64,000 nt of DNA from the IMG/VR virus record IMGVR_UViG_3300008448_000014, positions 1 to 64,000 of that record; one strand, 5' to 3'. This document shows positions 57,720 to 64,000 of this stretch, piece after piece (the stretch's first letter is position 1; the number at the start of each line of letters is the position of its first letter). Under the pieces are notes generated by a model. That model had not been told where the DNA came from and did not search any database. It saw nothing but the letters and a program-made list of their open reading frames with translations. The stretch comes from a virus. Both the position numbers and the translations under genes were made by a program.

Positions 57720-57995
57720 CTATACCTCAGTTATATTAATTAAAGAACAAAACCATACTTCTTTATTACTATTATTCTGTATAAGAATATTATTAGAGTA
57801 TTTATTAGCTCTCTCTATCAACTCTCCATCTAAATACATAGGAAGAGGAATATTAAACAATAATACAGTCCATTCATCTCTATTCCATCCTATAACAGGT
57901 ATAAGAGGAGAAGAATGACTAATAGATCCATTACTAAGTTGTGTAGTCATATAAGACCCATCTATAATCCTAACTTGTGTTCCTTTTGTTATCAT
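57720..57995 (-). CDS. Hypothetical protein, 91 aa
   Basis: ITKGTQVRIIDGSYMTTQLS, VIGWNRDEWTVLLFNIPLP, ILIQNNSNKEVWFCSLINI: an SH3-like barrel pattern found in small phage proteins. First gene after a 300-base gene-free stretch. Confidence 0.6.
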   Translation of the reverse strand: MITKGTQVRIIDGSYMTTQLSNGSISHSSPLIPVIGWNRDEWTVLLFNIPLPMYLDGELIERANKYSNNILIQNNSNKEVWFCSLINITEV

Positions 57996-58296
57996 AATGC
58001 TATATATATCTGATTAAAATTTGATTTTTGTTGTTTATTTTTGACCTGTTTGATTGCAGAATGGTCTACACTGCTCTTATTTTACCCACACAAACACATA
58101 ATATTTTAGTCTATGTATATCTATTTTACATCATTCTATATGTATTCTCTTACAAAAACATACAATTTAGTATAATAAGTGAACTTTTACCCCTATGTAA
58201 ATACAAACTTTTTTCACATTATTCTCTCAATATGTATATATATGCTAATTTGGTATACATACTCCTTATTATGTATATATATATATATTAAGGTAT
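57996..58296. other. Gene-free A/T-rich spacer
   Basis: About 300 bases with runs such as alternating TA near 58270-58290. A short open frame on the plus strand (58028-58291) has no phage-like features. No promoter pair, terminator or tRNA is clear. A melting site for replication initiation is possible. Confidence 0.5.
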
Positions 58297-58416
58297 TTAT
58301 TTATTTGTTTTAATAAACATATATAATAGTAATAACATTCCTAATATCATAAAGACTACATCATTCATTAGTAATAATGATATACATATAAATAGTATAA
58401 ATAATAATTGTTTCAT
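58297..58416 (-). CDS. Small hydrophobic peptide, 39 aa
   Basis: KQLLFILFICISLLLMNDVVF and MILGMLLLLYMFIK: two hydrophobic stretches. Weakly supported by start and stop only. Confidence 0.45.
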   Translation of the reverse strand: MKQLLFILFICISLLLMNDVVFMILGMLLLLYMFIKTNK

Positions 58417-58482
58417 TTGCTTTCTTTGTTTTTTAAATTACCCACCCTGAACAAGTTCTTTTCCCACCACTATATATAATAA

Positions 58483-58504
58483 CAGGCTCAAATTAATGAG
58501 CCTG
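58483..58504 (-). terminator. Terminator after the first minus-strand gene
   Basis: CAGGCTCA (58483-58490) pairs with TGAGCCTG (58497-58504), 6-base loop, followed by a T/A-rich tail on the minus strand. Isolates the gene at 58521. Confidence 0.75.
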
Positions 58505-58520
58505 CTATTGTATTACAATA

Positions 58521-59036
58521 TTACATTGCAATAAGGTCTTCCAAATTAATGGCAACACTTTCAAGTTTCTTGTTAAGCATTTCTTCTGTAATACTAACAC
58601 GAGTTTTTGACATATCTTGTCCACCTTGGTTAGAGATTGTGTAAATAACAAGAGGTTTCATTTCTCCTGTTTCTTCGTCTGCTACCATAATTGGCTTACC
58701 AAAGTTAGGAGATGTTTCATCTCTGTCTACTTGTGGTAATTCAAGAATTGGTAACAAAGCAAGATTAGCAAGTTTTTTTTGTAGTTCATTTTCTGATTTA
58801 GAAGAACGTAAATCAGCACTTAATGGGTCAGAACAATTAACGTAAACACGTTGTCCTTTTGCATTATAGATTGCAATAGTAACACGATTAAGTTTACCTG
58901 TCTTTTCATTAAGCACTCCTTTGAAGTTCTTCTTGCTTGATAGTTCGTGGTAACCACCTATTCCTGCATACTCTGCAACTGTACCAATAGTTTTTAATGT
59001 GCTCTCTTGTTGAGCAACGTCTTTAAATTGTAACAT
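58521..59036 (-). CDS. First gene of the minus-strand block, 171 aa, unknown
   Basis: LQFKDVAQQESTLKTIGTVAEYAG, IYNAKGQRVYVNCSDPLSADLR, then ETGEMKPLVIYTISNQGGQDMSK. No family recognised. Closest to the divergent control region and followed by its own terminator, so probably a strongly and early expressed protein; a nucleic-acid-binding or takeover role is a guess. Confidence 0.65.
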   Translation of the reverse strand: MLQFKDVAQQESTLKTIGTVAEYAGIGGYHELSSKKNFKGVLNEKTGKLNRVTIAIYNAKGQRVYVNCSDPLSADLRSSKSENELQKKLANLALLPILELPQVDRDETSPNFGKPIMVADEETGEMKPLVIYTISNQGGQDMSKTRVSITEEMLNKKLESVAINLEDLIAM

Positions 59037-59318
59037 AATTTCTAATTTTTAAATTGTTTTTATAATAGAGATAATACTCACGTTGTTAAAAGGGTTTTGG
59101 GATGGAGTTTGTTTTATTTCACAAAATAGCATTCCAACCATAAGATTTGCACAAGTGATGTGCAATGTGTGGGGAGTACCCCAACTACTCAAATTGTATG
59201 GGGGGTCTTGATATGGAGTAACCCACCTTCTCACACATATGATGGCCTTCAAAATTTTGGGAAAAAAATTTTTTTGCATTTTGAAAAAACACATGGCAAA
59301 AAATATTCCTTTAAAAGT
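59037..59318. promoter_or_regulatory. Divergent intergenic control region, possible origin
   Basis: About 280 bases without genes between diverging operons. Contains TTGCAC/GTGCAA (59147-59152 with 59160-59165), GGGG-AGTA-CCCC (near 59172-59183), and A/T palindromes near 59250-59275. G/C-richer patches than the rest. Near matches to TAnnTTTG exist on the minus strand (for example CTATTTTG), none exact. Expected to hold the minus promoter and operators, perhaps the origin. Confidence 0.5.
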
Positions 59319-59350
59319 TTGGGAGAGATATAATTTTATATCTATATTTG
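59319..59350 (+). promoter_or_regulatory. Promoter of the right-hand plus-strand operon
   Basis: TTG (59319-59321), 21-base spacer, TATATTTG (59343-59350): complete match to the Flavobacterium consensus TTG-N(17-23)-TAnnTTTG, 27 bases before the ATG at 59378. Confidence 0.8.
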
Positions 59351-59377
59351 TGAGAATTATTTAAAACCAATTATATA

Positions 59378-59743
59378 ATGTTAGTACAAAAACTAAAAAA
59401 GGATGTAGTGGATGAGTTTCAACTTGCTGAAAAGTATTATGGAATCTTGTCTATTATAAACTCTCTTCAATTAACAGAAAGAGAAATACAGCTTATTGCT
59501 TTTACAGCTATAAGAGGTAATATATCTAATATGAATTATAGAGAAGAGTTTTGTAAAAGGTATAATACAACAAGTCCTACAATTAATAATATTGTTAGTA
59601 AGCTTAAAAGGATTGGTGTGTTTGTTAAAACAGAGGATAAAGATTCTTCCTACCCAAAGAAGATTAGAGTTAATCCCTCTATTGCTTTAGATTTTAAAAA
59701 GGATTTAATGTTAGCTATAAGTTTAAAACATGTTATCAGTTAG
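59378..59743 (+). CDS. Winged-helix DNA-binding protein
   Basis: 121 residues. LTEREIQLIAFTAIRGNISN, then TTSPTINNIVSKLKRIGVFVKTED has the recognition-helix and wing pattern. First gene of the plus operon leading to terminase. It could be a regulator of the divergent region or a small-terminase-like DNA-binding protein. Confidence 0.7.
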   Translation: MLVQKLKKDVVDEFQLAEKYYGILSIINSLQLTEREIQLIAFTAIRGNISNMNYREEFCKRYNTTSPTINNIVSKLKRIGVFVKTEDKDSSYPKKIRVNPSIALDFKKDLMLAISLKHVIS

Positions 59744-60077
59744 AGAAACAATTATAAAACAATTAGCTATTAATAAAATAGCAGATAAATTAATTTCTGA
59801 GAAGATTATTGATAAGGTTATTTCTCATCAATTTGATTCAGCTCTTAAAGCTACAGTAAAACATAATTCTGTTGAGATTTCTGGGTTTGGAAAGTTTTCT
59901 TTTAATCAGAAAAAAGCAATTAAACAAATGACAAAGTATAATGAGCAAATAGTTTATTATACAGAAAAATTAAATAGTAGTGATTCTGATGCAGAGAAAA
60001 GAAATTTAAGTATGAGAATTAATACAACTTTGCAAAATATAGAAGTGTTAAAATTAAAAATTAAATCTGATGAGTAA
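59730..60077 (+). CDS. HU/IHF-like DNA-bending protein
   Basis: 115 residues. VISHQFDSALKATVKHNSVEISGFGKFSFNQKKA matches the HU/IHF core (helix, then VEIxGFGxFxxxxKxA). It lacks the long DNA-binding arm with the RNP motif and has a helical C-terminus. IHF-like genes near terL are known in crAss-like phages. Overlaps the winged-helix gene by 14 bases. Confidence 0.75.
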   Translation: MLSVRETIIKQLAINKIADKLISEKIIDKVISHQFDSALKATVKHNSVEISGFGKFSFNQKKAIKQMTKYNEQIVYYTEKLNSSDSDAEKRNLSMRINTTLQNIEVLKLKIKSDE

Positions 60078-60315
60078 ATTAGGAGAGATTGCTGAAGGAT
60101 GGAAAAACAACTTGACACCAGAAAGTATGTTAGATCCACACATTGTAGAGGTGTCTAAAAAAAGAATGTCTATATGTCAAAACTGTGAACACATTTCTAC
60201 AAAGCATAAGGGATTAAGACCAGATGTACATTGTGTAGAATGTGGTTGTACATTGTCTGCGAAGACAAAATGTTTGTCTTGTGAATGCCCTAAAGAAAAA
60301 TGGTTAGCTGAATAA
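60070..60315 (+). CDS. Zinc-ribbon small protein, 81 aa
   Basis: CQNCEHIS ... CVECGCTLSAKTKCLSCECP: multiple CxxC for one or two zinc ions, in the style of DUF6171-type phage proteins. Overlaps the IHF-like gene by 8 bases. Probably conserved in Bacteroidota phages. Confidence 0.75.
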   Translation: MSKLGEIAEGWKNNLTPESMLDPHIVEVSKKRMSICQNCEHISTKHKGLRPDVHCVECGCTLSAKTKCLSCECPKEKWLAE

Positions 60316-60323
60316 TTATAAAT

Positions 60324-60551
60324 ATGGAAAAGAATAGAATAATATTGAGAAAGATTCCTATAGAGATGGTGATAGAATTATTAGATTCTTTGTATGAAGC
60401 AGGTTATGATTATTTTGATATAAAAGGTAGTGCAGGAGAAGAACAGGATATTATTCAGATTTTTATAAAGCCTGAATATTTTTCTGAAGAAATAGAAGAA
60501 GAAGATGTCCCTAGAAAGCTTTCTGATGAAGATTTAAATCAATTGATATGA
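60324..60551 (+). CDS. Hypothetical acidic protein, 75 aa
   Basis: IPIEMVIELLDSLYEAGYDYFDIKG, then an acidic C-terminus (SEEIEEEDVPRKLSDEDL). Function unknown. Overlaps the next gene by 4 bases. Confidence 0.65.
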   Translation: MEKNRIILRKIPIEMVIELLDSLYEAGYDYFDIKGSAGEEQDIIQIFIKPEYFSEEIEEEDVPRKLSDEDLNQLI

Positions 60552-60802
60552 AAAGTTATTATAATAGAAGCCTGATTGTACTAGAAAGAATAAAAAAGTT
60601 TATTCCTAACATCACTTTAGGAAAACATTTTGCTACAGCCTTAGAAGACTGTAACATAGAAAATATTTCAGATAAAGATTTATTTATTAAATTAAATGAC
60701 TATCTTAGCACGCTAGAAAGTGATGTCCCTCATTGCCAAGATCTTGAACAGATTATAAAGGAAGGCCTTGATTTAAATCACATTTTAGATAGTGAAGAAT
60801 AG
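60548..60802 (+). CDS. Hypothetical protein, 84 aa
   Basis: RSLIVLERIKKFIPNITLGKHFATALEDC: helical, ends with LEQIIKEGLDLNHIL. No family recognised; coupled to the upstream gene. Confidence 0.65.
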   Translation: MKSYYNRSLIVLERIKKFIPNITLGKHFATALEDCNIENISDKDLFIKLNDYLSTLESDVPHCQDLEQIIKEGLDLNHILDSEE

Positions 60803-60823
60803 AAATATATAATAAACTACATA

Positions 60824-61210
60824 ATGGAAAACCAAGATTTAAGGTGGAATGAAATAACAAATTCATTTTATACATGGAATCAAATGACTTTTACAAAAGA
60901 AGATATAACAATTCCTTATTTTTGTAATGGTGAAAGATTTGGAACATTTAGAAGAGCACATTTAAATGGTATGCAAGAATTTCTTTGTTCTGATGGTGAA
61001 GATGTTTATCATTCACAAGAGGAAAGAAGAAGAGAAAGATTTAGAAAGCAGGAATTAGCATTTAAAAATAGACTTGCTGCAGACTCTGAAGAACAACTTA
61101 GATACAATGCTGTAGTAGATAGCATTGTTAATTATAAAGACCATAAGGAATATAAATATAAAACTAGTTTTAAATATAGAATGTTAAAGTTTTTTAAATT
61201 AGCTAAATAA
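60824..61210 (+). CDS. Hypothetical protein, 128 aa
   Basis: FYTWNQMTFTKEDITIPYFC near the start, then a charged RRRERFRKQELAFKNRL helix and a basic tail. No family. Stop overlaps the next ATG (TAATGG). Confidence 0.65.
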   Translation: MENQDLRWNEITNSFYTWNQMTFTKEDITIPYFCNGERFGTFRRAHLNGMQEFLCSDGEDVYHSQEERRRERFRKQELAFKNRLAADSEEQLRYNAVVDSIVNYKDHKEYKYKTSFKYRMLKFFKLAK

Positions 61211-61581
61211 TGGAAAATACACATGAGTTTAAAACTGTACATGATCCTTTATTTTGTGAAGAAGGAGATATTCCTTTTGATGTACATTTAGTAAATAAAG
61301 ATGGTAGTAAATTTGTAACTATTCAAGAAGAATTTCATAATCCTAAAGATGTACCAGCTTGTAATCCAGAAAATACTTGTGAAGTGATACAAGACTTTTT
61401 AAAAGAAGGTGAAGATGATAAATTCTATACATTTCGAGCAATGCAACAAAGTTATTACGAAGAAATATATCAATGTCAAAATAGAATAGAGTCTTATAAA
61501 AAGAAAATCAAAGCGGAGATTCAAGATATAATAGCTTACAAACAAAAATTGGATGAAGCATTTAACCAATATTTAGAATAA
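61210..61581 (+). CDS. Hypothetical protein, 123 aa
   Basis: Acidic N-terminal half (DPLFCEEGDIPFDVHLVNKDG), a helical C-terminal part (YQCQNRIESYKKKIKAEIQD). Between small genes leading to terminase. Could be a packaging or scaffold accessory protein; not shown. Confidence 0.65.
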   Translation: MENTHEFKTVHDPLFCEEGDIPFDVHLVNKDGSKFVTIQEEFHNPKDVPACNPENTCEVIQDFLKEGEDDKFYTFRAMQQSYYEEIYQCQNRIESYKKKIKAEIQDIIAYKQKLDEAFNQYLE

Positions 61582-61913
61582 TGGCAGTAAAGAAGAATAC
61601 ATATGTATCAGCTGAGTTAGATTGGGCAGAACAACAGCTTTCTTCTTGGAAAGAATATGTTGATGCTAATCCTTTACATTTGTTAAAAGATAGGATAGAG
61701 TGGAAACCTACAGCTAAGGGAGGAATGCTTCCAATGGTTATAGCTTCTATTGAAAGTCAAGGTAAATTTGTACAAGAGACAATGAAGAACTATTTAGCTC
61801 TTCTTGAACAAGTTGATAAGCTACGTGAAAAAGAAGAAGCTAAAACAGTACCTGTAAGAGGAGATGTACAACTTGGAAGTATGGCTGAAGATTTCTTAAA
61901 AAGAAGAACATAA
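61581..61913 (+). CDS. Helical protein directly upstream of terL, small-terminase candidate
   Basis: 110 residues, helical: AELDWAEQQLSSWKEYVD and VIASIESQGKFVQETMKNYLALLEQVDKLREKEE. Position directly before terL, with a TAATG overlap, fits a small terminase subunit, but no HTH is obvious. Confidence 0.5.
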   Translation: MAVKKNTYVSAELDWAEQQLSSWKEYVDANPLHLLKDRIEWKPTAKGGMLPMVIASIESQGKFVQETMKNYLALLEQVDKLREKEEAKTVPVRGDVQLGSMAEDFLKRRT

Positions 61914-63934
61914 TGAAATTACATAATATAGAATATAAAGATTGGTTTATTAATCAAGCAAGGATTCCTGATGAAACATCAGATGAATACAAAGCATTCT
62001 TTAATTTTCATAAAGAACTATGTATGAATGGTGCTATGATGGATGGACAATATATTAATCCATTTCTATATTGGCATTTAAACATATGGCATACAGAGGT
62101 GGATGTTATAGATGAATATGGACGTATTAATCAGAAATATGCCAACCCATTATTAAGAGATAATGAATGGCTTGTTACAAACGAAATAGATAGAGCACAT
62201 AAAGAAAAGAAAGGCCTAGTTATACTAGGTATTAGACGTTTTGCTAAAAGTGTTATTGAAGCTTCATATATAGGACAAGGAGCTACGTTTGATGAAAACT
62301 CACAGAATATTATTGCAGGACTGAATGCTCCTGATATTAAGCTGATTACAGATAAGATTGATAAGGGATTAAACTTCCTACCTAAAGCTTGGAGATGGCA
62401 AAGAGTTGAAGACAACTGGGCTAAACAAGTTACATTAGGGATTAAAACAAAAGCAGGAGAGAGAATACCTTTTTCTCAGATTCTTATAAGAAACTTAGAT
62501 GGTGGTAATAATGAAGAAGCTATTGCAGGATCAAAACCTAGAAGACTTATTATTGATGAGATAGGTAAAGGAAGCTTTCTTAGAGGACTTCAAGCTGCTA
62601 TACCAGGGTTTACAACACCATTTGGTTGGGGATGTTCTCCAATTCTAACAGGTACAGGTGGAGATATGAAGATGTTTATGGATGCAAAAAGTTTAATGTT
62701 TGACGTTGAAAACTTTAACTTCCTAGAATATAACAATGCTAAAGATGATAAGAGAGTTCATGGACTTTTTATATCACATAAATATAGAATGGAAGCCAAA
62801 GAGGAAAGTTCTCTTGGTGCATTTTTAGATAAACCAGCAGGTTCTTCTTTACATCAAGTGAAGATGATGGTGAGTAATGAAGAGAAAGCTACAGAAATCA
62901 CTAACTCTAATTTAGAAAAACTTAAGAAAGCTGGTGATAGAATGGCCTATCTTAAGGAGAAGATGTACTACCCACAAGAAGTGGATGATATATTTTTAAA
63001 TGAAGATACTAATATATTTGATATAGAAGCAGCTAAACGTCAGAAAGCTAGACTACTATATAATGAAAAGGTGGGAACATCTGTTGTGTTATTTGATGAT
63101 GGTAATGGTGTTAAACATGAAGTTTCACAAAAACTACCTATATCAAATTTTCCATTAAAGAATAGTGATTTAAAAGATGCTCCTGTAGTTATATATGAAT
63201 TTCCATTGCCTGATCCTCCATTTGGATTATATGTTGCAGGGATTGACCCTTATAGACAAGGTAAATCTGCATATTCAAGCTCCTTAGGATCTGTGTATAT
63301 ATACAAACGTATGCATAGTATATCAGGAGAAGATTATCAAGATATGTTTGTAGCTAGTTATTGTGCTAGACCAGACAAAAAAGAAACATGGGAAGAACAG
63401 GCAAGATATTTGATAAAGTATTATAATGCTAGAGCTCTCTGTGAAAATGATGAAATTTCTTTTATAGACTATATGATAGCTAAAGGAGATGCACATTATT
63501 TAGAAAAACAACCAGATTGGTTAAAAGAAATAGTTCCAAATACTACTGTTAGGCGTGATTATGGAATACATAGATCTTCTGAGAAAATTAGAGACTTCTT
63601 ACATGGAAGTTTAAAGAAGTATACAGAAGAAGTTATTAATAGAGAACTAGATGATAATGGTGATGTTAAATCTGAAACAAAAGGTATGTCTAAAATACTT
63701 GACCCTGTACTTTTGGAGGAGATGATACAATATAATGAATCAGGAAACTTTGATAGGATTATTGCTGCAGAATTAGCAATAGCGTTAGCTATGAAAATGG
63801 ATCCTATATATGGAAGAATAGAAGGAAAGAAAGATGTTAGACTAGAATCTATGTATTCTAAGAAAACAAAAAAGAAATTATTCTCTGAATCATCAGGGAT
63901 GTTTAATAATAACAAACGTAAATTGTTTACATAA
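61913..63934 (+). CDS. terL: Terminase large subunit
   Basis: 673 residues. Walker A-like GIRRFAKS (106-113), Walker B RLIIDE (211-216), and a C-terminal RNase H-type nuclease with VAGIDPYRQG, ALCENDE and a downstream Asp in FDRIIAAELA. The Walker A without the usual Gly-Lys-Thr ending recalls crAss-like terminases. Drives DNA into the prohead and cuts concatemers. Confidence 0.93.
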   Translation: MKLHNIEYKDWFINQARIPDETSDEYKAFFNFHKELCMNGAMMDGQYINPFLYWHLNIWHTEVDVIDEYGRINQKYANPLLRDNEWLVTNEIDRAHKEKKGLVILGIRRFAKSVIEASYIGQGATFDENSQNIIAGLNAPDIKLITDKIDKGLNFLPKAWRWQRVEDNWAKQVTLGIKTKAGERIPFSQILIRNLDGGNNEEAIAGSKPRRLIIDEIGKGSFLRGLQAAIPGFTTPFGWGCSPILTGTGGDMKMFMDAKSLMFDVENFNFLEYNNAKDDKRVHGLFISHKYRMEAKEESSLGAFLDKPAGSSLHQVKMMVSNEEKATEITNSNLEKLKKAGDRMAYLKEKMYYPQEVDDIFLNEDTNIFDIEAAKRQKARLLYNEKVGTSVVLFDDGNGVKHEVSQKLPISNFPLKNSDLKDAPVVIYEFPLPDPPFGLYVAGIDPYRQGKSAYSSSLGSVYIYKRMHSISGEDYQDMFVASYCARPDKKETWEEQARYLIKYYNARALCENDEISFIDYMIAKGDAHYLEKQPDWLKEIVPNTTVRRDYGIHRSSEKIRDFLHGSLKKYTEEVINRELDDNGDVKSETKGMSKILDPVLLEEMIQYNESGNFDRIIAAELAIALAMKMDPIYGRIEGKKDVRLESMYSKKTKKKLFSESSGMFNNNKRKLFT

Positions 63935-64000
63935 TGGCAATAATTAGATATACAAAAGATGCAACTATAAGGTATGCATACTTAAACATTTTTCCTGATC
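63934..64000 (+). CDS. Start of next late gene (3' end outside window)
   Basis: ATG at 63934 overlaps the terL stop (TAATG) and opens 22 codons to the window end (AIIRYTKDATIRYAYLNIF). Likely a portal or other head gene by position; the sequence is too short to identify. Confidence 0.7.
   Translation, partial: MAIIRYTKDATIRYAYLNIFPD

Noticed and set aside
58028-58291. Plus-strand open frame of 87 codons
   Set aside because: Hydrophobic low-complexity translation of A/T-rich spacer, against the direction of its neighbours, with no start context.
59049-59294. Open frame of 81 codons on the minus strand in the divergent region
   Set aside because: Composition is unlike the phage proteins and it spans the palindromes and promoter-type sequence; better read as noncoding control DNA.

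Overview
The window is phage DNA from the genome of a large tailed virus of a Bacteroidota host. The best guess is a crAss-like phage of a Flavobacterium-type bacterium, but no search was run, so the clade is an inference. The host inference rests on several things visible in the sequence: very A/T-rich DNA, no Shine-Dalgarno sequences, promoter-like TTG-N(17-23)-TAnnTTTG pairs (the Flavobacterium/Bacteroides consensus), a lipoprotein whose Cys is followed by an acidic export-type stretch, a signal peptide ending in AQ, and small protein families I associate with Bacteroidota phages.

Layout. (1) 1-12032, plus strand: the end of a giant virion protein, a lysis cassette (holin-like proteins, an envelope-spanning protein, an M15 peptidase), a mosaic adhesin/fibre cluster with poly-Thr linkers and a glycosyltransferase, a Dps-like protein, and a run of seven or so small Lys-rich proteins. 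It ends at a bidirectional terminator (12065-12096). (2) 12100-59036, minus strand: about 100 tightly packed, often overlapping genes. They include RecA, FEN-type exonuclease, Toprim primase, a candidate SSB, P-loop ATPase, SF2 helicase, DnaB-like helicase, an AEP/prim-pol protein, family A DNA polymerase, dNMP kinase, MazG, uracil-DNA glycosylase, GroES-like and RIIA-like proteins, a MoxR/VWA pair, an Acb2/Tad1-like anti-defence candidate, and many small host-interaction genes. (3) 59037-59377: a divergent control region with a clean host-type promoter. (4) 59378-64000, plus strand: winged helix, HU/IHF-like, small genes, terminase large subunit, and the start of the next gene. The plus block leaving the right edge and the one entering at the left are probably the two ends of one late (structural) operon of a circularly permuted or circular genome, so the virion genes would lie outside the window.

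The most unusual system here is a set of GIY-YIG homing-endonuclease genes lodged at the 5' ends of replication genes. In two cases (DNA polymerase and a P-loop ATPase) the original 5' end of the target gene survives as a stranded relic upstream of the endonuclease, cut exactly at codons for a catalytic motif (DxETxG exonuclease motif; Walker A). A second, diverged or synonymously recoded 5' end follows the endonuclease and restores a full gene. A third, weaker case is at the SF2 helicase. An HNH-AP2 endonuclease also sits in frame inside the dNMP kinase. Separately, about 590 bases at 52706-53300 carry no gene, are clearly more G/C-rich than their surroundings, fold into several nested helices and end in a strong terminator: a candidate large ornate noncoding RNA.
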